Source of the DNA: Auricularia sp. M13
Taxonomy: Eukaryota > Basidiomycota > Agaricomycetes > Auriculariales > Auriculariaceae
Reading direction: 5' to 3'
Assembly: GCA_037042915.1 (NCBI GenBank)
Contig: CM073198.1
Coordinates: forward strand, 992,001-1,056,000
DNA length: 64,000 nucleotides
Shown here: positions 10,897-21,395 of the stretch, piece by piece
Layout of the letters: each line of letters starts with the position of its first letter
Numbering within the stretch: the first letter of the stretch is position 1
Position numbers and translations under genes: made by a program
The notes under the pieces: model-generated
The model's input: the letters and a program-made list of their open reading frames with translations, nothing else
Database searches by the model: none
What the model was told of the DNA's origin: nothing

Positions 10897-12319
10897 ATGG
10901 GACGCGGTCTCCGTTCCAAGCACAAACTGCCCTATTGCGACGAATGCGAGCATCGAATCAGCCGTGAGTACCTCACGTGCGCTGTGTGTGATGCATGCTC
11001 ACCAGCTGACCAACACAGAACAGTCTGTTCCCGATCTGCGCGCAAGGACAGACGCGTTCTTGCTAGCGGTTCAAGATCCTGCTCGTCCGCAGTGCTGCAG
11101 GGTGTGCTTCATGCTTATGACCGAAGACCTATACGACTGTCCGGACGCGATCGACGAATTCAAGCAGCAGAAAAATCATCTGTTTGCAGTGTGTCTGGAG
11201 ATCGTCGACGCGCTCGAGCGTGAGCCTATTTCACGCGTGCGGCAGAGTCTCAGCAACGCGCAATCAGCCTGCCCAAAGCACCGCTTCTTCGTCGACGGCA
11301 AAGACGTCTTTGTACATTTCGTGGCAGAAGTTTTCCATCTCCTCAGCATCGGCCTCGTCAACGGCTCGCGCACGCTCGAAGCGTACCCCCTCTCCAGCAA
11401 GAAAGCGCACTGGCCGACTTCGCTCGACCAGATGTTTCCCGCTGGCGTCGAGCGCGGCGTCGACGTGCTGATCTACTGGTGCTGTGCCGCCGCCGACCCC
11501 TTCCATCCGCTCCTCATCCTTCTGCTCTACATGCATTCAGCCACAGCCGTCGTCCTCCCCGTCGTAATGAGTCCGCCGCGCCGCGAACGGCTCGCCTGGG
11601 CCATGGTGCAAGCGATGTCACCAAAACTGGTCGCCTGGCCGGGCGGCGTGCCCCCGTTCTGCCCGCGCGATAGCCTCAGCACGAGCTTCGTGCGCCGCGG
11701 GACGCCCATCGTCGTGCAGCGCATCGTGGACACGATCAACTTCATCTCGACCTGCGGCCGCACGCACTCGGATACGGACTCGGACCTGCTGCGCCTCATC
11801 GCGGGGCTGGAGGTGCCGTTCCTCGTCGCCGCCGAGCGCGCGAAGACGGCGCTGCCGCAGCTCACCGCGCGGCAGGGCGAGGTTCTCGTGTCGTTCGCGG
11901 CGCTCCTGCGCGCGCGGCTCACACACAACGACACTGCCCCTCCGCGGCCCACGGCGCTGCTCGTCTTCGAGTACGCGCGGCGCGCGGCCATCCCCGCGAA
12001 CGCGTTCTGCACGTGCGGCGCGCAGCAGATCTCCGCGAGCGGCACGCGGAGGTTCTTCGTGTGCGCGACGTGCCGCCTCGTGCGCTACTGTCACCGCGAC
12101 TGCCAGCGCGAGGACTGGAAGGCCGGCCACAAGCAGCTATGCCCCGTGCTTTCCCGGCTGTTCGCGCGCTGGCAGTCTGTCGCCGGGGACCGTGACATAT
12201 ACGACTGGGACATCTTTCAGCGTGCGTGGGCGCAGTGCGCGCTCGACGAGGCTGAAGTCACGCTGCTTCGCAACTGGGTGGTTGCCAGCGGGAAGGTTCC
12301 CGCCATTTCTCTGCAATAG
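10897..12319 (+). CDS. MYND zinc-finger family protein (10.9 kb copy)
   Basis: Model: exons 10897-10963 and 11019-12319, 455 residues. The 55-base phase-1 intron has donor GTGAGT. The first exon (67 bases) equals in length that of its twin at 18.6 kb. Motifs: PARPQCCRVCF at about residue 45, KKAHWPTSLDQMFPAGVERGVDVLIYWCC in the middle, a GLEVPFLVAAERAK segment, and the MYND finger about 351-394 (CTCGAQQ...CATCRLVRYCHRDCQREDW...HKQLC). The coding part from 11600 is very GC-rich. It ends NWVVASGKVPAISLQ, nearly the same as the twin. The two are a segmental inverted duplication. Function unknown. Confidence 0.9.
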
Positions 12320-13978
12320 ACGTTGTTCGCACGGCTGCTCCGGGAATCATAGTCATGTTCTTCCATTAGTTTCCTATGCTGTATGATGTGTGGACTTCCG
12401 GGATGCGCGGCAATCCAAGAGGAACGCGGAATCGCAGCATACGCAAAACATCTGAGAGCGCGCAAATACGCAATCCTCGAATCTCGAGCGCAGTGTGCAT
12501 CAGGCAGACGTATGTAGCAAGCGCCATGAGCAGTATACGCCTCATGCTGATGCCATACTGCACAGGATCATCCGCGATGCAATCGGGCTGCTCAAGCACG
12601 CCCGCAAGCAGAGGGGCTCATCGGCTGCTCTTCGCGAGGTCATGCACGCGAATGGAGACACTGAGGCGGCATGTAGCCTGATTGAGAGGCTCAAAGCTTC
12701 AGGAGCCGAGATCGAGGTGCGTTTGACATTCGATTAAGAATACACGACCAAACCGCTCATCACATTTGCGCTGCCGGCGTTCCATCATTGCCCCGAGCTG
12801 GTGGGGGTGTCCGAGGGGTAGTATCTCAGTGATCGAGCCGTAGGATCTGTGGCACAGGTTGCGCGTGTAGGAGAAGCGAGGGCGTTGTGTCCCAGGGCGA
12901 ACACCGCCGCGGGAGACGCCTTGCCGTTGTGGCATGGCGAAGTGGGCGCAGGAGGATGATGCGCGTGTAGGTGAAGCAAGGGCGCTGTGTCCCAGTGCGA
13001 ACACCGCCGCGGGAGACGCCTTGCCGTGGTGCAGGCCCGGTAGCAATGTGCGCCGGTGAAGCGTAGGAGACGAGGCGCCCCTGAGCAAGGGGCCGTGCGC
13101 ACTGCGCAGTTCGGGGTGTGAAGAATGGGTTGCATGCGGAACGAGCGGCGGGATGAGGCAGATACGGAGCGACGGCGAGAGCTAGGACGTGGACGGATAG
13201 AGTGGTGATTGTGGCGGCGCGGTCGGGTCCGGCTGTTGCTGCTGCGAAAGAGGGCGGCGGCGGATGAGCGTGTGGGGTCGTCAGTCGTGCAGGGATGAGA
13301 AGTACAGTACGCTATGCGCAAATAGATTCCCGGCACCGTAGTAACAGTCGGTTGGGACAGCCGTGGCTGCAGGAAGAGGGACGTGCGACATATCTGCGTA
13401 CCCACCGTCTTCGTTATCGTGCATGTCGGGAGGTCAGACCATGACGGCTAATTTATACAAAAAAGGCTCGAGGACCGAAGTTAACACACCAGGAATCGCA
13501 GCCAGCCATTAATGCAGTGAGAAGGACCGCGCGCAGCGTGGCGAACCTGTACGAGTACCAATATACTCTGCGAGTCAGTGGCCGCATTTCAGAGTTCAGT
13601 CTGCCGGAATGCCACGAGCACGTCTCCAAGAGTAACGCCGAGTCTGAGACGCTTTCCAGGCGACTGGAGAGTAGACGGACAGAAGCTAGGTCGACCATTC
13701 AGCAGCTTCAGAGCGGATTCAGATTAGTAGAGCTAGTCGCATGCGAATACATAGGTATTAAGAAGGATAGCAAAGCCGAGAGATAAATGACCATGACCAT
13801 TGATAGAGTTAGTGCCCATCCAGAGCCATGTTGCCGAAGTCCGAGCAGTACTTGGATAATGAGCCCAGATGCAGACAGATGCAATATTGAGAATTGCAAT
13901 CGACATGTCAGACCAGAGCCAGTAATCCTAGCCCCAAGCTAAAGCTAGAGAAGTTGTAGCACAAGGATTCATAGCAAT
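12320..13978. other. Long spacer with a tandem duplication, no supported gene
   Basis: This 1.66 kb separates the MYND gene from the GRASP gene. A plus-strand frame at 12495-12737 ends in a helix-like stretch (KHARKQRGSSAALREVM...LIERLKASGAEIEV), and another at 13517-13786 is charged (HVSKSNAESETLSRRLESR). Neither matches anything I know and neither has clear splice support. A direct repeat is listed separately at 12861-13031. Confidence 0.4.
12861..13031. repeat. Direct repeat, two 71-base units, period 100
   Basis: GCGCGTGTAGGAGAAGCG... at 12861-12931 recurs at 12961-13031 with few substitutions. The shared core includes CGAACACCGCCGCGGGAGAC. GC-rich local duplication inside the spacer; purpose unknown. 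Confidence 0.75.
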
Positions 13979-14006
13979 GAGTAGCAGCGGCAACATGAGA
14001 GTAAGA

Positions 14007-14038
14007 GGTCAAGAAGCGATGAGCGGAGTTGGATCGCG
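14007..14038 (+). promoter_or_regulatory. Dispersed 30-bp element upstream of GRASP copy A
   Basis: It carries the core GAGCGGAGTTGGATCGCG preceded by CAAGAAGCGAT, and ends about 92 bases before the ATG at 14131. Related copies lie at 18081, 21366, 29889, 36821 and 43753. In the three GRASP copies it always sits upstream of the start codon in the same orientation. Confidence 0.5.
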
Positions 14039-14130
14039 TGTCCGCAGCTTCGTTCTTGACCCTGACCTGACCGTACGCTCAGCACGCGCCCAGCGCGCCG
14101 TATACCACCAGCTTACCACCAAGCACCACA

Positions 14131-15190
14131 ATGGGCGCAGGCCAGTCGTCAACGGGCCCGCCCAAGACGGCGCTGCACATCCTGCGGATCGCGCCGTCGT
14201 CGCCGGCCGCGCGCACGGGCCTCGAGCCGTTCTTCGACTTCATCGCCGGCTACAACGGCGCGCCGCTCGAGCTGGACGACCTGGAGCGCGTCGTCGAGGC
14301 GCACGAGGGCCGCACGCTCGAGCTCGTCGTCTGGAGCAGCAAGACCCGCCAAACGCGCCGTACGCACCTCGCCATCCTCAGCCCTTGCACTGACGCTGAC
14401 GCCGGCGCCTAAAGTGGTCCCGATAACGCCCTCGCGCGCATGGTCGGCCAACTCGCCCACGACGAGCAAGCCGTCGCTGCTCGGCCTGAGCATGCGCGTC
14501 TGCGCGCCGGCGCACGCGCTCGATAGCGTCTGGCACGTCCTTGACGTCCTCGAGGGCTCGCCCGGCGAGTCTGCGGGCCTCGTGCCGTATGGCGACTGGA
14601 TCGTTGGCTGGAGCGGCGGCGCGCTCAAGCGCGAGCAGGATTTCTACGATTTGATCGAGGAGGTGCGCGCTTTCGCACGGTGTTATCGTTTTGTTTGCTG
14701 ATAACGGGATATTGCGTAGCATGAAGAACGGCCGCTACGGGTATACGTGTATTCATACGATTTCGACACGTTGCGTGAAGTCGTGCTCGTTCCGAATCGT
14801 CACTGGGGCGGTGAGGGACTGCTGGGCTGTGTCTTTGGGTGAGTACCATCCCGTCTACTTGCCGATCGCCCCTTCGCTTTTTTCCGGTCCCTCTGCGCCT
14901 CAGTCCAACACTCAGCTTTGCTCTGTTGCGCCGGATATTCAAAAGCTATCCATGCGGCGAATGGTGGCTTGGGTGCGACTGTTGCGCTGATTCAACTGCA
15001 AGTTTGCCTTCTCCTTCCCGTCCAATACTCCGTCTTCCCTCCTCAATGGCCGCTGACTGCGTATCTACTACCTAGCTTTGGTCTTCTACACCGCATCCCA
15101 GACCTACCCGCCGACGACCCGCAGAACGTCATCTTCCGCGGCTCGGGCGACGGCGGCGCGTTCTCCCGAGGACGGCGTCTCGCCCGTTGA
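14131..15190 (+). CDS. GRASP/GRASP65-type Golgi stacking protein (copy A), frame break before the tail
   Basis: Exons 14131-14359, 14415-14662, 14720-14838 and 15076-15190 give a 236-residue product as read. It begins MGAGQSS, an N-myristoylation signal (Gly2, Ser6) typical of GRASP. Two atypical PDZ domains follow: one before LVPITPSRAW, the second with GLVPYGDWIVGW, RPLRVYVYSYDFD and REVVLVPNRHWGGEGLLGC, then FGLLHRIP. GRASP proteins tether Golgi/ER membranes and act in unconventional secretion (yeast Grh1). The frame ends at 15190, but a long open frame continues one register away to 16454. This fits a one-base loss near 15161-15168 (TTCTCCCGAG), either a real mutation or a sequence error. 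The PDZ core is complete. Gene order and introns match copy B at 36.9 kb. Confidence 0.85.
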
Positions 15191-16454
15191 CCGCTCGGCA
15201 CCTGCTTCCGAGCCGGGGATGTTTGTGCCCGCGGACGAGTACGGCGAGGAGGAGTTTCACTTCCCTGGCCAGCAGTCGAGTTCGCACGATGGGTATCGCC
15301 AGCATTCGCTTACCGGCTATGCGTACGAAGACGACGAGCACCACTATGCGCAGGACGCGCAGTACGCGGGATACGCGCTGGACGAGAGCTTGCCGAGTGG
15401 TTATCCCGCGGTACACGATGATGACGAGGTCGATCCCGAGCGCACGTTTGTCTTGCAGGCCCCGCCACACTCTCATCTGCCCCCGTCGTCACCGCCGGCC
15501 CGGCCGCCTCAAAGCGCGCTAGCTGAGCGCGGCTCGCCCGTCTCCGCGCTCCCGGGCTCGCCGCCTGTTGCTACGCCAGCTATTCCCCGCCCCCCGCCGC
15601 ATGTCGAAGCCGTCCCGCCCGTCCTGCATTCTGAGTCTGCGGTCGACCCGCCCTCGCCCGACCCGCGCGCGCACCTCCCGCCCCCGTCCACCCGCTCGAG
15701 TGCGGCGGCGACGCCGCTGACTGCGCTCGACCCGACGCCGCGCGCGCCGCCGCCAACCCCGCTGGACCCGCCGTCGCCTGACCCGCGCGCGCCGATTCCG
15801 TCTATGCCGCTTCCTGCCCACCGCCTGTCTCCGCCTTCCCGCCGTCCGTCTTTTGCTTCCCCTTCTTCAGCCCAGCTCGATTCCTCTCCGTCTGGAGTCG
15901 CCGACTCGCCGGCGCCGCAGCTCCACGCGCCGAAGCCGCTGCCCGCGCACGCGCAGCGCCCGCCGACGGTCGTCCCGCCGTGGAGCCCCGCGCATACGCC
16001 GCGGCCGCCTGGTGCCGCAGCTGCATCAGCGTTACGCCATGGCGCGACTTCTTCGACAGCTTTGGGTCATGGCGCATCGTCGCCGAGCGCCTTGCGCAGC
16101 GGCACGGCCTCCCCGGGCCCGACGCCGCGCGCAGCGACGTTTACAGTCGGCGCGCGTGCCTCGCCGCCTCCTACCTTCTCACTGGGGTCGCGCGCATCGC
16201 CTCCTACCCCGCCGCCCGGCATGATGCGCGGGCCCGGCGTTGGGCTCGGCGCGCGCACGTTCAGCGGGCGCGGGGGGTGGGGCGGATTCGCCACTCGCAG
16301 CTCACCTATGGGCGCTGCTGGTGTGGGTGCCGGCGGTGGTGGAGATCTGGATGCGGATGGGGATTTGGAGAGCGTGGACGGGGATACTACGAGTGTGGAT
16401 GGGGATACCGAGACGGAGACGGAGACTGAGACGGAGAGGAGCGATGTTGAGTGA
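15165..16454 (+). other. Ser/Pro-rich GRASP tail lying out of frame with copy A
   Basis: An open frame of about 430 codons follows the GRASP core one register off. It reads SPEDGVSPVDRSAP, then an acidic/aromatic part, then a long Pro/Ser/Ala region (PPSPDPRAHLPPP and similar), a Gly-rich part and the ending DTETETETETERSDVE. Fungal GRASP proteins normally carry a Ser/Pro-rich regulatory tail, so this is probably the C-terminus of copy A. Absence of stops over this length suggests the break is recent or an assembly error. The final 60 bases are a GAGACG-type microsatellite. Confidence 0.7.
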
Positions 16455-16765
16455 TGCGTGTGGGAGGTTTGGACGGAGTCGCTGCTGTTTTTCGGAGGAG
16501 GATGGGGGATGCATTGGCTGTACATACTACATTCATACATACGTAGATACTCTCATACCCCTGCAGTCACGGAGAGGTCCCATTGCAATGACACTATGCA
16601 TACCGGGAGCTCATGAAATAACTGACGGCTTGGGATTTGCGGGAGAGGAATCACCACACCGCGCGCGAGGTATTACATCTCTGAAATAGTGCGGCCGTGT
16701 GCATCAGACTGAGCGGTGAGCATTTGTGGACCGCATGACATGCGGTTCGGCGTTTCAAGAAAGCA
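16455..16765. other. Spacer between convergent genes
   Basis: 3' flank of GRASP copy A and of the minus-strand gene that ends at 16766. I see no further gene. Confidence 0.4.
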
Positions 16766-17694
16766 CTAGCTACACAGTGGGTATCTGCATCCCCCCGTCG
16801 GGTGACTCGGGTCATCGGCAACCGCGCGGGTCGGGTCACTGGCAGCATCGGGAGGGAAGAGCGCGTCGTGTAACCTCTCCCAGTCCCGATCGAATGAATC
16901 GCTGCGCACGCGACTCGGAGGAGACTCGAGCTCCATCTTGTTCTGACGCCTCCGTGCGGCGGCGGCGGCCGTCACGCTACTCGTATGAATATTTCCCGGC
17001 TTCGCGAGGGATTCGCTCTCGTCGCAGGACGAAGTGGAATGTAGAACTTGAAGCTGCCCCTTTGGATGCATAGAGATGATATATGCGCATGTGTCTTTGT
17101 CTGAATGAGAGTCTAATCGCCAACTTGGCAAATATTTGGACGCACGGCCATTCGCGACAGTCTCCATCCGAACTTTGAACTCCACCCCGCCGGGCGATGG
17201 AGTGCATCCGAAATCCTGGGATTGTACCACAGTCAGTGACTGCGCAATGGTGTACTTCAAAGATGCTCGTACCTGCTCATAGTCATAGGTAAGATCGCTG
17301 TCGGCAATGACTATGTCAACGTAGTCATATGCATCCAGTGCCGCGTCAAGAAATCCATCGAGGGGACAGTCGTCTCCCGGATGTTGTAATTCAAGATCTC
17401 CATCCAACTTGCTCGCCTGGAGAGCTCTGTACTTGTGAATTGCTGGGTTGAGGTAGAGCACGCTCGAACCGCGGATGAGCAACTATATCTCAGTGTCCCA
17501 ACTACACCCGGACATAACTCAATGTTGTTAATCCTCCATCGAGACGAGAATATTCCGAGGGCACGGTGCATGGCGGCTTTGAAACGATACCGCTTCCGAG
17601 CCTTGACGTAGGAGACAACGACGGTGTGGTCCAATCCTGTGTCTGGGTTCCAGCCTGGTGGACCGCTTGTGACGAAGTCCGGAATCTTGAGCAT
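16766..17694 (-). CDS. Uncharacterised spliced protein
   Basis: Model: exons 17694-17519, 17462-17273 and 17215-16766, 271 residues. Introns are 56 and 57 bases; the second has donor GTACGAG, branch CACTGAC and acceptor CCCAG, and is a multiple of three with no stop, so it could be mistaken for coding. The protein starts MLKIPDFVTSGPPGWNP, has a basic stretch (KARKRYRFKAAMHRALG), an acidic middle and a C-terminal AAAAARRRQNK segment with SDSFDRDWERLHDALFPP. I do not recognise the family. An extra upstream exon is possible: on the same strand 18021-17755 reads MAEVGTQLKGLQ and SSETVLLDTAEPESLAANIANI, and GTGCGT at 17744 could splice to ATTCCGGACTTC just inside the current start. Frame consistent, 5' end uncertain. 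Confidence 0.5.
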
Positions 17695-18080
17695 GGTTAC
17701 TACACTGCTGGTTGACTAGACGAGCTACTAGCCAAATGCACGCACTATAATGTTTGCGATATTTGCTGCCAGTGATTCTGGTTCTGCAGTATCGAGCAGC
17801 ACGGTCTCACTCGATGGGCCAGAATCGTCCGACGCAATGAAGGGACGAGGGGCTGAACGCGCCGAAGGACTCGCAGTAGAGCCTCGATCGCTTGACGATG
17901 GGGAGGAAGTCCAGCCAATACCCATGGAGCCAGTACGGTCTCAGTCTTCCCCAGCGAATTCATTAGTCACGGCGACAGCGGACGACTGGAGTCCCTTGAG
18001 TTGGGTGCCGACTTCGGCCATGACGAGGGTCGCGGGCAAGAAGCAAATCGCGTAGTTTCGGACGTACAAAAATCCGGATA

Positions 18081-18112
18081 CGCGATTCAACTCCGCTCAT
18101 CGCTTCTTGCCC
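18081..18112 (-). promoter_or_regulatory. Dispersed 30-bp element, minus orientation
   Basis: The reverse complement reads GCAAGAAGCGATGAGCGGAG then TTGAATCGCG, almost the same as the element before GRASP copy A; flanking ACATGAGAGT also matches. It lies 60 bases before an ATG at 18021 (minus) that may begin the uncharacterised gene, with no GRASP sequence beside it. Confidence 0.5.
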
Positions 18113-18559
18113 TCCCACTCTCATGTCGCTGCTAGCAACCCGGATACGGCCTCACGCCACTGCTTCAACACCTCCATGTGCAACACTAAGCTTTTCTCAA
18201 TCAATTTGACGTCCTGTTCCGCATTTGCTCGCATATTGCAGCTGCCTGCTCGCTGGAGCATCTATATGGCTTTTGCATGACCAGGCTCGGTACCGTTCTT
18301 GCATTTCTGCCCTTCAATACGAAGCGCATACCGGAGCTACCACATCCAGTCTTCACTTCTCATAGTCAACTTCGCTTCAGGCTGTCCCTCTCGCGTCATC
18401 CCAGACTGCGCTCGCCCTGCTGCATGCAACACGTCATTAATCACGCTCTGCACGGTCTGCAACGACTCGATGGTTGTTATTCAATTCCTGCACACAGCTT
18501 CCTATTTCTGACTGGTGCGCACTGCACGCTGTTTGTTCGGACGGGCTTGGATCAATTGA
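18113..18559. other. Spacer, no gene seen
   Basis: 3' flank of the minus-strand MYND gene. No recognisable coding sequence. Confidence 0.4.
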
Positions 18560-19985
18560 CTATCGCAAAGAAATTGCAGGCGCCCTCCCGCTCGCAACCA
18601 CCCAGTTATGAAGCAACGTGACGTCGGCGTCGTCAAGCGCGCTCTGGGCCCACGCACGCTGAAAGGTGTCCCAGTCAAACTTGCCACGAGCGTCCTGTGC
18701 GCAGATCTGCGCGTACAGCCTCTCAAGAATGGGGCAGACCGACTTATGGCCGGCCTTCCAGTCCGCGCGCTGGCACTCGCGGTGGCAGTAGCGCACGAGG
18801 CGGCATTTGGCGCACACGAAGAACTTCAAGTTGCGCACGCCGCTCGCCGAGATTTTCTGCGCGCCGCACGCGGTGTGGGCACAGAATGCGTATGCGGGCG
18901 CGGTCGCGAGGCTGGCGTACTCGAAGACGAGAAGCGGCGTGGGCAGCTGCGCCGGCCCCGTCTGTGCGTTCTGCGTGAGCCGCCCGCGCAGGAAGGCAAT
19001 GAACGTCACGAGGATTTCGCCTTGCCGCGCTGTGATAAGCGGGAGCACCGTCTTCGCACGCTCCGCGGCGACGAGGAATGGCACCTCCCGTCCGGAGACG
19101 AGGCGCAGCAAGTCGGAGTCCGTGTTCGAGTAAGTGCGACCGCGGGTCGAGATGAGGTTGAGGATGTCCATAGCGCGCTCCACGAGCATCGGCGTCCCGC
19201 GCCGCGCGATGCTTGTGATCAGGCCGTCCGGTGGGCAAAATGGGGGCACGCCGCCCGGCCAGGCGACCAGCTTCGGCGACATCGCCTGCACCATCGCCCA
19301 GGCCAACCGGTTGTGGCGTGTCGTGCTGAAGACGGCGGGGAGGACCGCGGCGGTGGCTGAACTCACATACAGCCCCAGAATGACGAGCGGAGCGAATGGC
19401 TCGGCCAAGGCGCAGCACCAGTAAATCAGCACGTCGAGCCCGCGCTCGACGCCAGCAGGAAACATTTCGTCGAGCGAGGTCGGCCAGTGCGCTTTCTTGC
19501 TGGAGATCGGGTACCTTTCGAGGGTGCGCGAGCCGGAGAGCAGGCCAAGGTTGAGCAGCTTGAAGACTTGCGCCACGAATTCGTCGAAGACGTCTTTGTC
19601 ATCGACGAAGGTGCCGTGCTTTGCGCAGGTTGATTGCGCGTTGCTGAGTCTCTGTCGCACGGGAGCAATCGGCACCCGTTCGAGCGCGTCGACGATCTCC
19701 ATACACCTCGTGAAAAGGTGATTCTTCTCGAGCTTGAACTCGTCGATCGCGTCCTGGCATTCGAATAGAGCGTCGTTCATAAACCTCAGGCAGACCGCGC
19801 AGCACTGCGGACGAGCAGGATCTTGAACAGCGAGTAGAAACGCGTCCGTCTTTCCGCGCAGACCTGCTCTCGTCAGCTGGAGAGAATGTATCATGGAGAT
19901 GCCGATAGAAGTGCGCACGGCTTATACGAAGCCCGGAGTTGCTGCCATAGGGCGCAGTCTGCGGAGACCGGTGAAGGTGAGCCAT
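18560..19985 (-). CDS. MYND zinc-finger family protein (18.6 kb copy)
   Basis: Model: exons 19985-19919 and 19863-18560, 456 residues. The 55-base phase-1 intron uses GTGCGC as donor, weaker than GTGAGT in the twin at 10.9 kb; both first exons are 67 bases. Alignment with the twin shows about 15 bases missing just after the acceptor here. Motifs: PARPQCCAVCL, KKAHWPTSLDEMFPAGVERGLDVLIYWCC, a GREVPFLVAAERAK segment and the MYND finger about 350-397 (CAHTACGAQK...CAKCRLVRYCHRECQRADW...HKSVC). It ends NWVVASGRAPAISLR. It is the inverted duplicate of the 10.9 kb gene including about 400 bases of promoter. Function unknown. Confidence 0.9.
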
Positions 19986-20410
19986 GGCTCAGAGTGAGAT
20001 GAACGTCGAGCAGAGGTCGGATCCAGGGAATCGAACCGGGTGGTGTTTTATGTATGTTTGGGCAGCGAACACGCACCACGTGACAGTGCTTGTGGCGAGC
20101 CAAGCGACCGGGGAGGCGCTGGCAGATATCCGCGGGTCCAGAAGGCTCATCTCTTGATGTAATGAACCACGTTTCGGCGCTTGACATTGCCGTCGCTGCA
20201 GTGGGGCTCGAAATGGCGGTACGTCGGATATTTCATCCCGCAACGAGCCATTGGGACCTTCATGTGTGCACTATCACTGGCGGGAAATCGGAGATGTGCA
20301 GCGGGAATCGATCGCATGAGAACAGCAGGTTAAAACATCCGTCGTCCAAAGAGAGGAGCGCCATCACGTCGTAAGGTAATTGCGGCGTCGGTTTGCCGTG
20401 GATAGATGGC
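19986..20410 (-). promoter_or_regulatory. Promoter block shared with the 10.9 kb MYND gene
   Basis: Inverted match to 10479-10896. The E-box segment CACGTGGTGCGTGTTCGCTG and the following CAAACATACATAA are unchanged, whereas the sequence between them and the ATG has diverged. Such uneven conservation points to selection on the promoter. Confidence 0.6.
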
Positions 20411-20654
20411 ACTAGTCTTCATTCCACTCCCTCGTGCCTGTCACTCTCACGAGCACCTGGCGGCAAATAATGAGTCTGTATGCTGTAGATGCAACGAAGC
20501 TTGCCTGAAGCAAGTCGCTTGGGAACCTGAAAGCCGTAGCCTACGACGCTCCAGCAACGTAGATCGGCAGTAGCAGTGCCGCTGTGTCGTGTTTCTGTAT
20601 ATCTGGCCCCACGCGGAGGTAATAGTCGCGGAAGAGCACGCAAGTCGAGCGCGC

Positions 20655-20905
20655 GGCCTACGTTTGCCTGTTCATCTTCCAGAAGAAATAACGACTGTGC
20701 AGGTTCTTGATGAACGTCCTGTCAGTGTCTGAATGGATGTCAGTGTTGACCGTTCCCGTCGCTATGCACGTACCGATCCTTGCGTCCATAGCTGACCAGG
20801 AAGCTGGAATTCATGAAATTCATCACCGACAGACTCGATGCCGAAGCGGATGCAGACTTTGATGAAGACACAGAGTAGCGGCGGCTGTAGAACACATTGC
20901 AAGTT
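20655..20905 (-). CDS. Possible spliced gene fragment, unknown
   Basis: On the minus strand a Ser-rich piece (YSRRYSVSSSKSASASASSL, then MNFMNSSFLVSYGRKD) reaches a donor GTACGTGC near 20773. A 55-base intron with CTGAC branch and acceptor GACAG leads to RTFIKNLHSRYFFWKMNRQT and a stop. The join keeps frame and uses canonical sites, which favours a real or recently lost exon pair. I cannot assign a family and cannot define the 5' end. Confidence 0.3.
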
Positions 20906-21129
20906 CCCCCAGGTTGACAGACGCCAATTCGAACCTATGAAGCAAGCCAACGCTGGAAGGAAGTTAGCTATGGTAATAGGATATGGATAGGGAGAGTTGA
21001 AATGGACCGAGCGGCCAAGAATGTACACCGAATTTAGTATAAAACTCACTACTGAGCGACTGCAGATAGCCATCGGGCAGAGATACGTTTTGGAGCACCT
21101 TATTACTTCAGACGGTGTTCGTGCGCCTC

Positions 21130-21285
21130 GACGACACTAAGGGTCGTTCAGCTCAAGGTGTCTTGTAGCCGGCCACAAAGTCAAAGAAGGGATCGAGGAA
21201 GGCGCGCGCGGCCGGTGACAACAGCGCGCAATACACTGTGCAGAGCCGTCTTGGGCGGGCACGCCGATGACTGTCCGGCGCCCAT
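21130..21285 (-). pseudogene. GRASP fragment (copy C), exon 1 only
   Basis: The minus strand from the ATG at 21285 reads MGAGQSSACPPKTALH, the same start as the two GRASP genes. It then continues out of frame as PAARAF, DPFFDFVAGYK and LELNDP, matching exon 1 of copy A. At least two frame changes are present and exons 2-5 are absent. The dispersed 30-bp element is kept at 21366-21395 upstream, so the promoter was copied with it. Confidence 0.8.
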
Positions 21286-21365
21286 CGTGATACCGGTTGG
21301 TATGTGAGCATATTTTACGGCGCGCTGCGCGCCTGCTTGGGATGAACAGGCTCAAGGACGACGCT

Positions 21366-21395
21366 GCGATTCAACTCCGCTCGTCGCCTCTTGAC
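21366..21395 (-). promoter_or_regulatory. Dispersed 30-bp element upstream of the GRASP fragment
   Basis: Reverse complement CAAGAGGCGACGAGCGGAGT then TGAATCGC, 81 bases before the fragment's ATG and in the same orientation as at 14007. Confidence 0.5.

Noticed and set aside
12785-13405. A 206-codon minus-strand frame over the tandem repeat
   Set aside because: Composition is Arg/Ser/Pro low complexity, it spans the repeat units, and no motif or splice support is present.
18608-19360. A 250-codon plus-strand frame opposite the 18.6 kb MYND gene
   Set aside because: Antisense shadow of a well-supported gene.
20025-20050. tRNA-like T-loop sequence GGTTCGATTCC on the minus strand
   Set aside because: The flanking bases do not pair into a T stem and no D-arm or anticodon arm is nearby; it lies in a MYND promoter.
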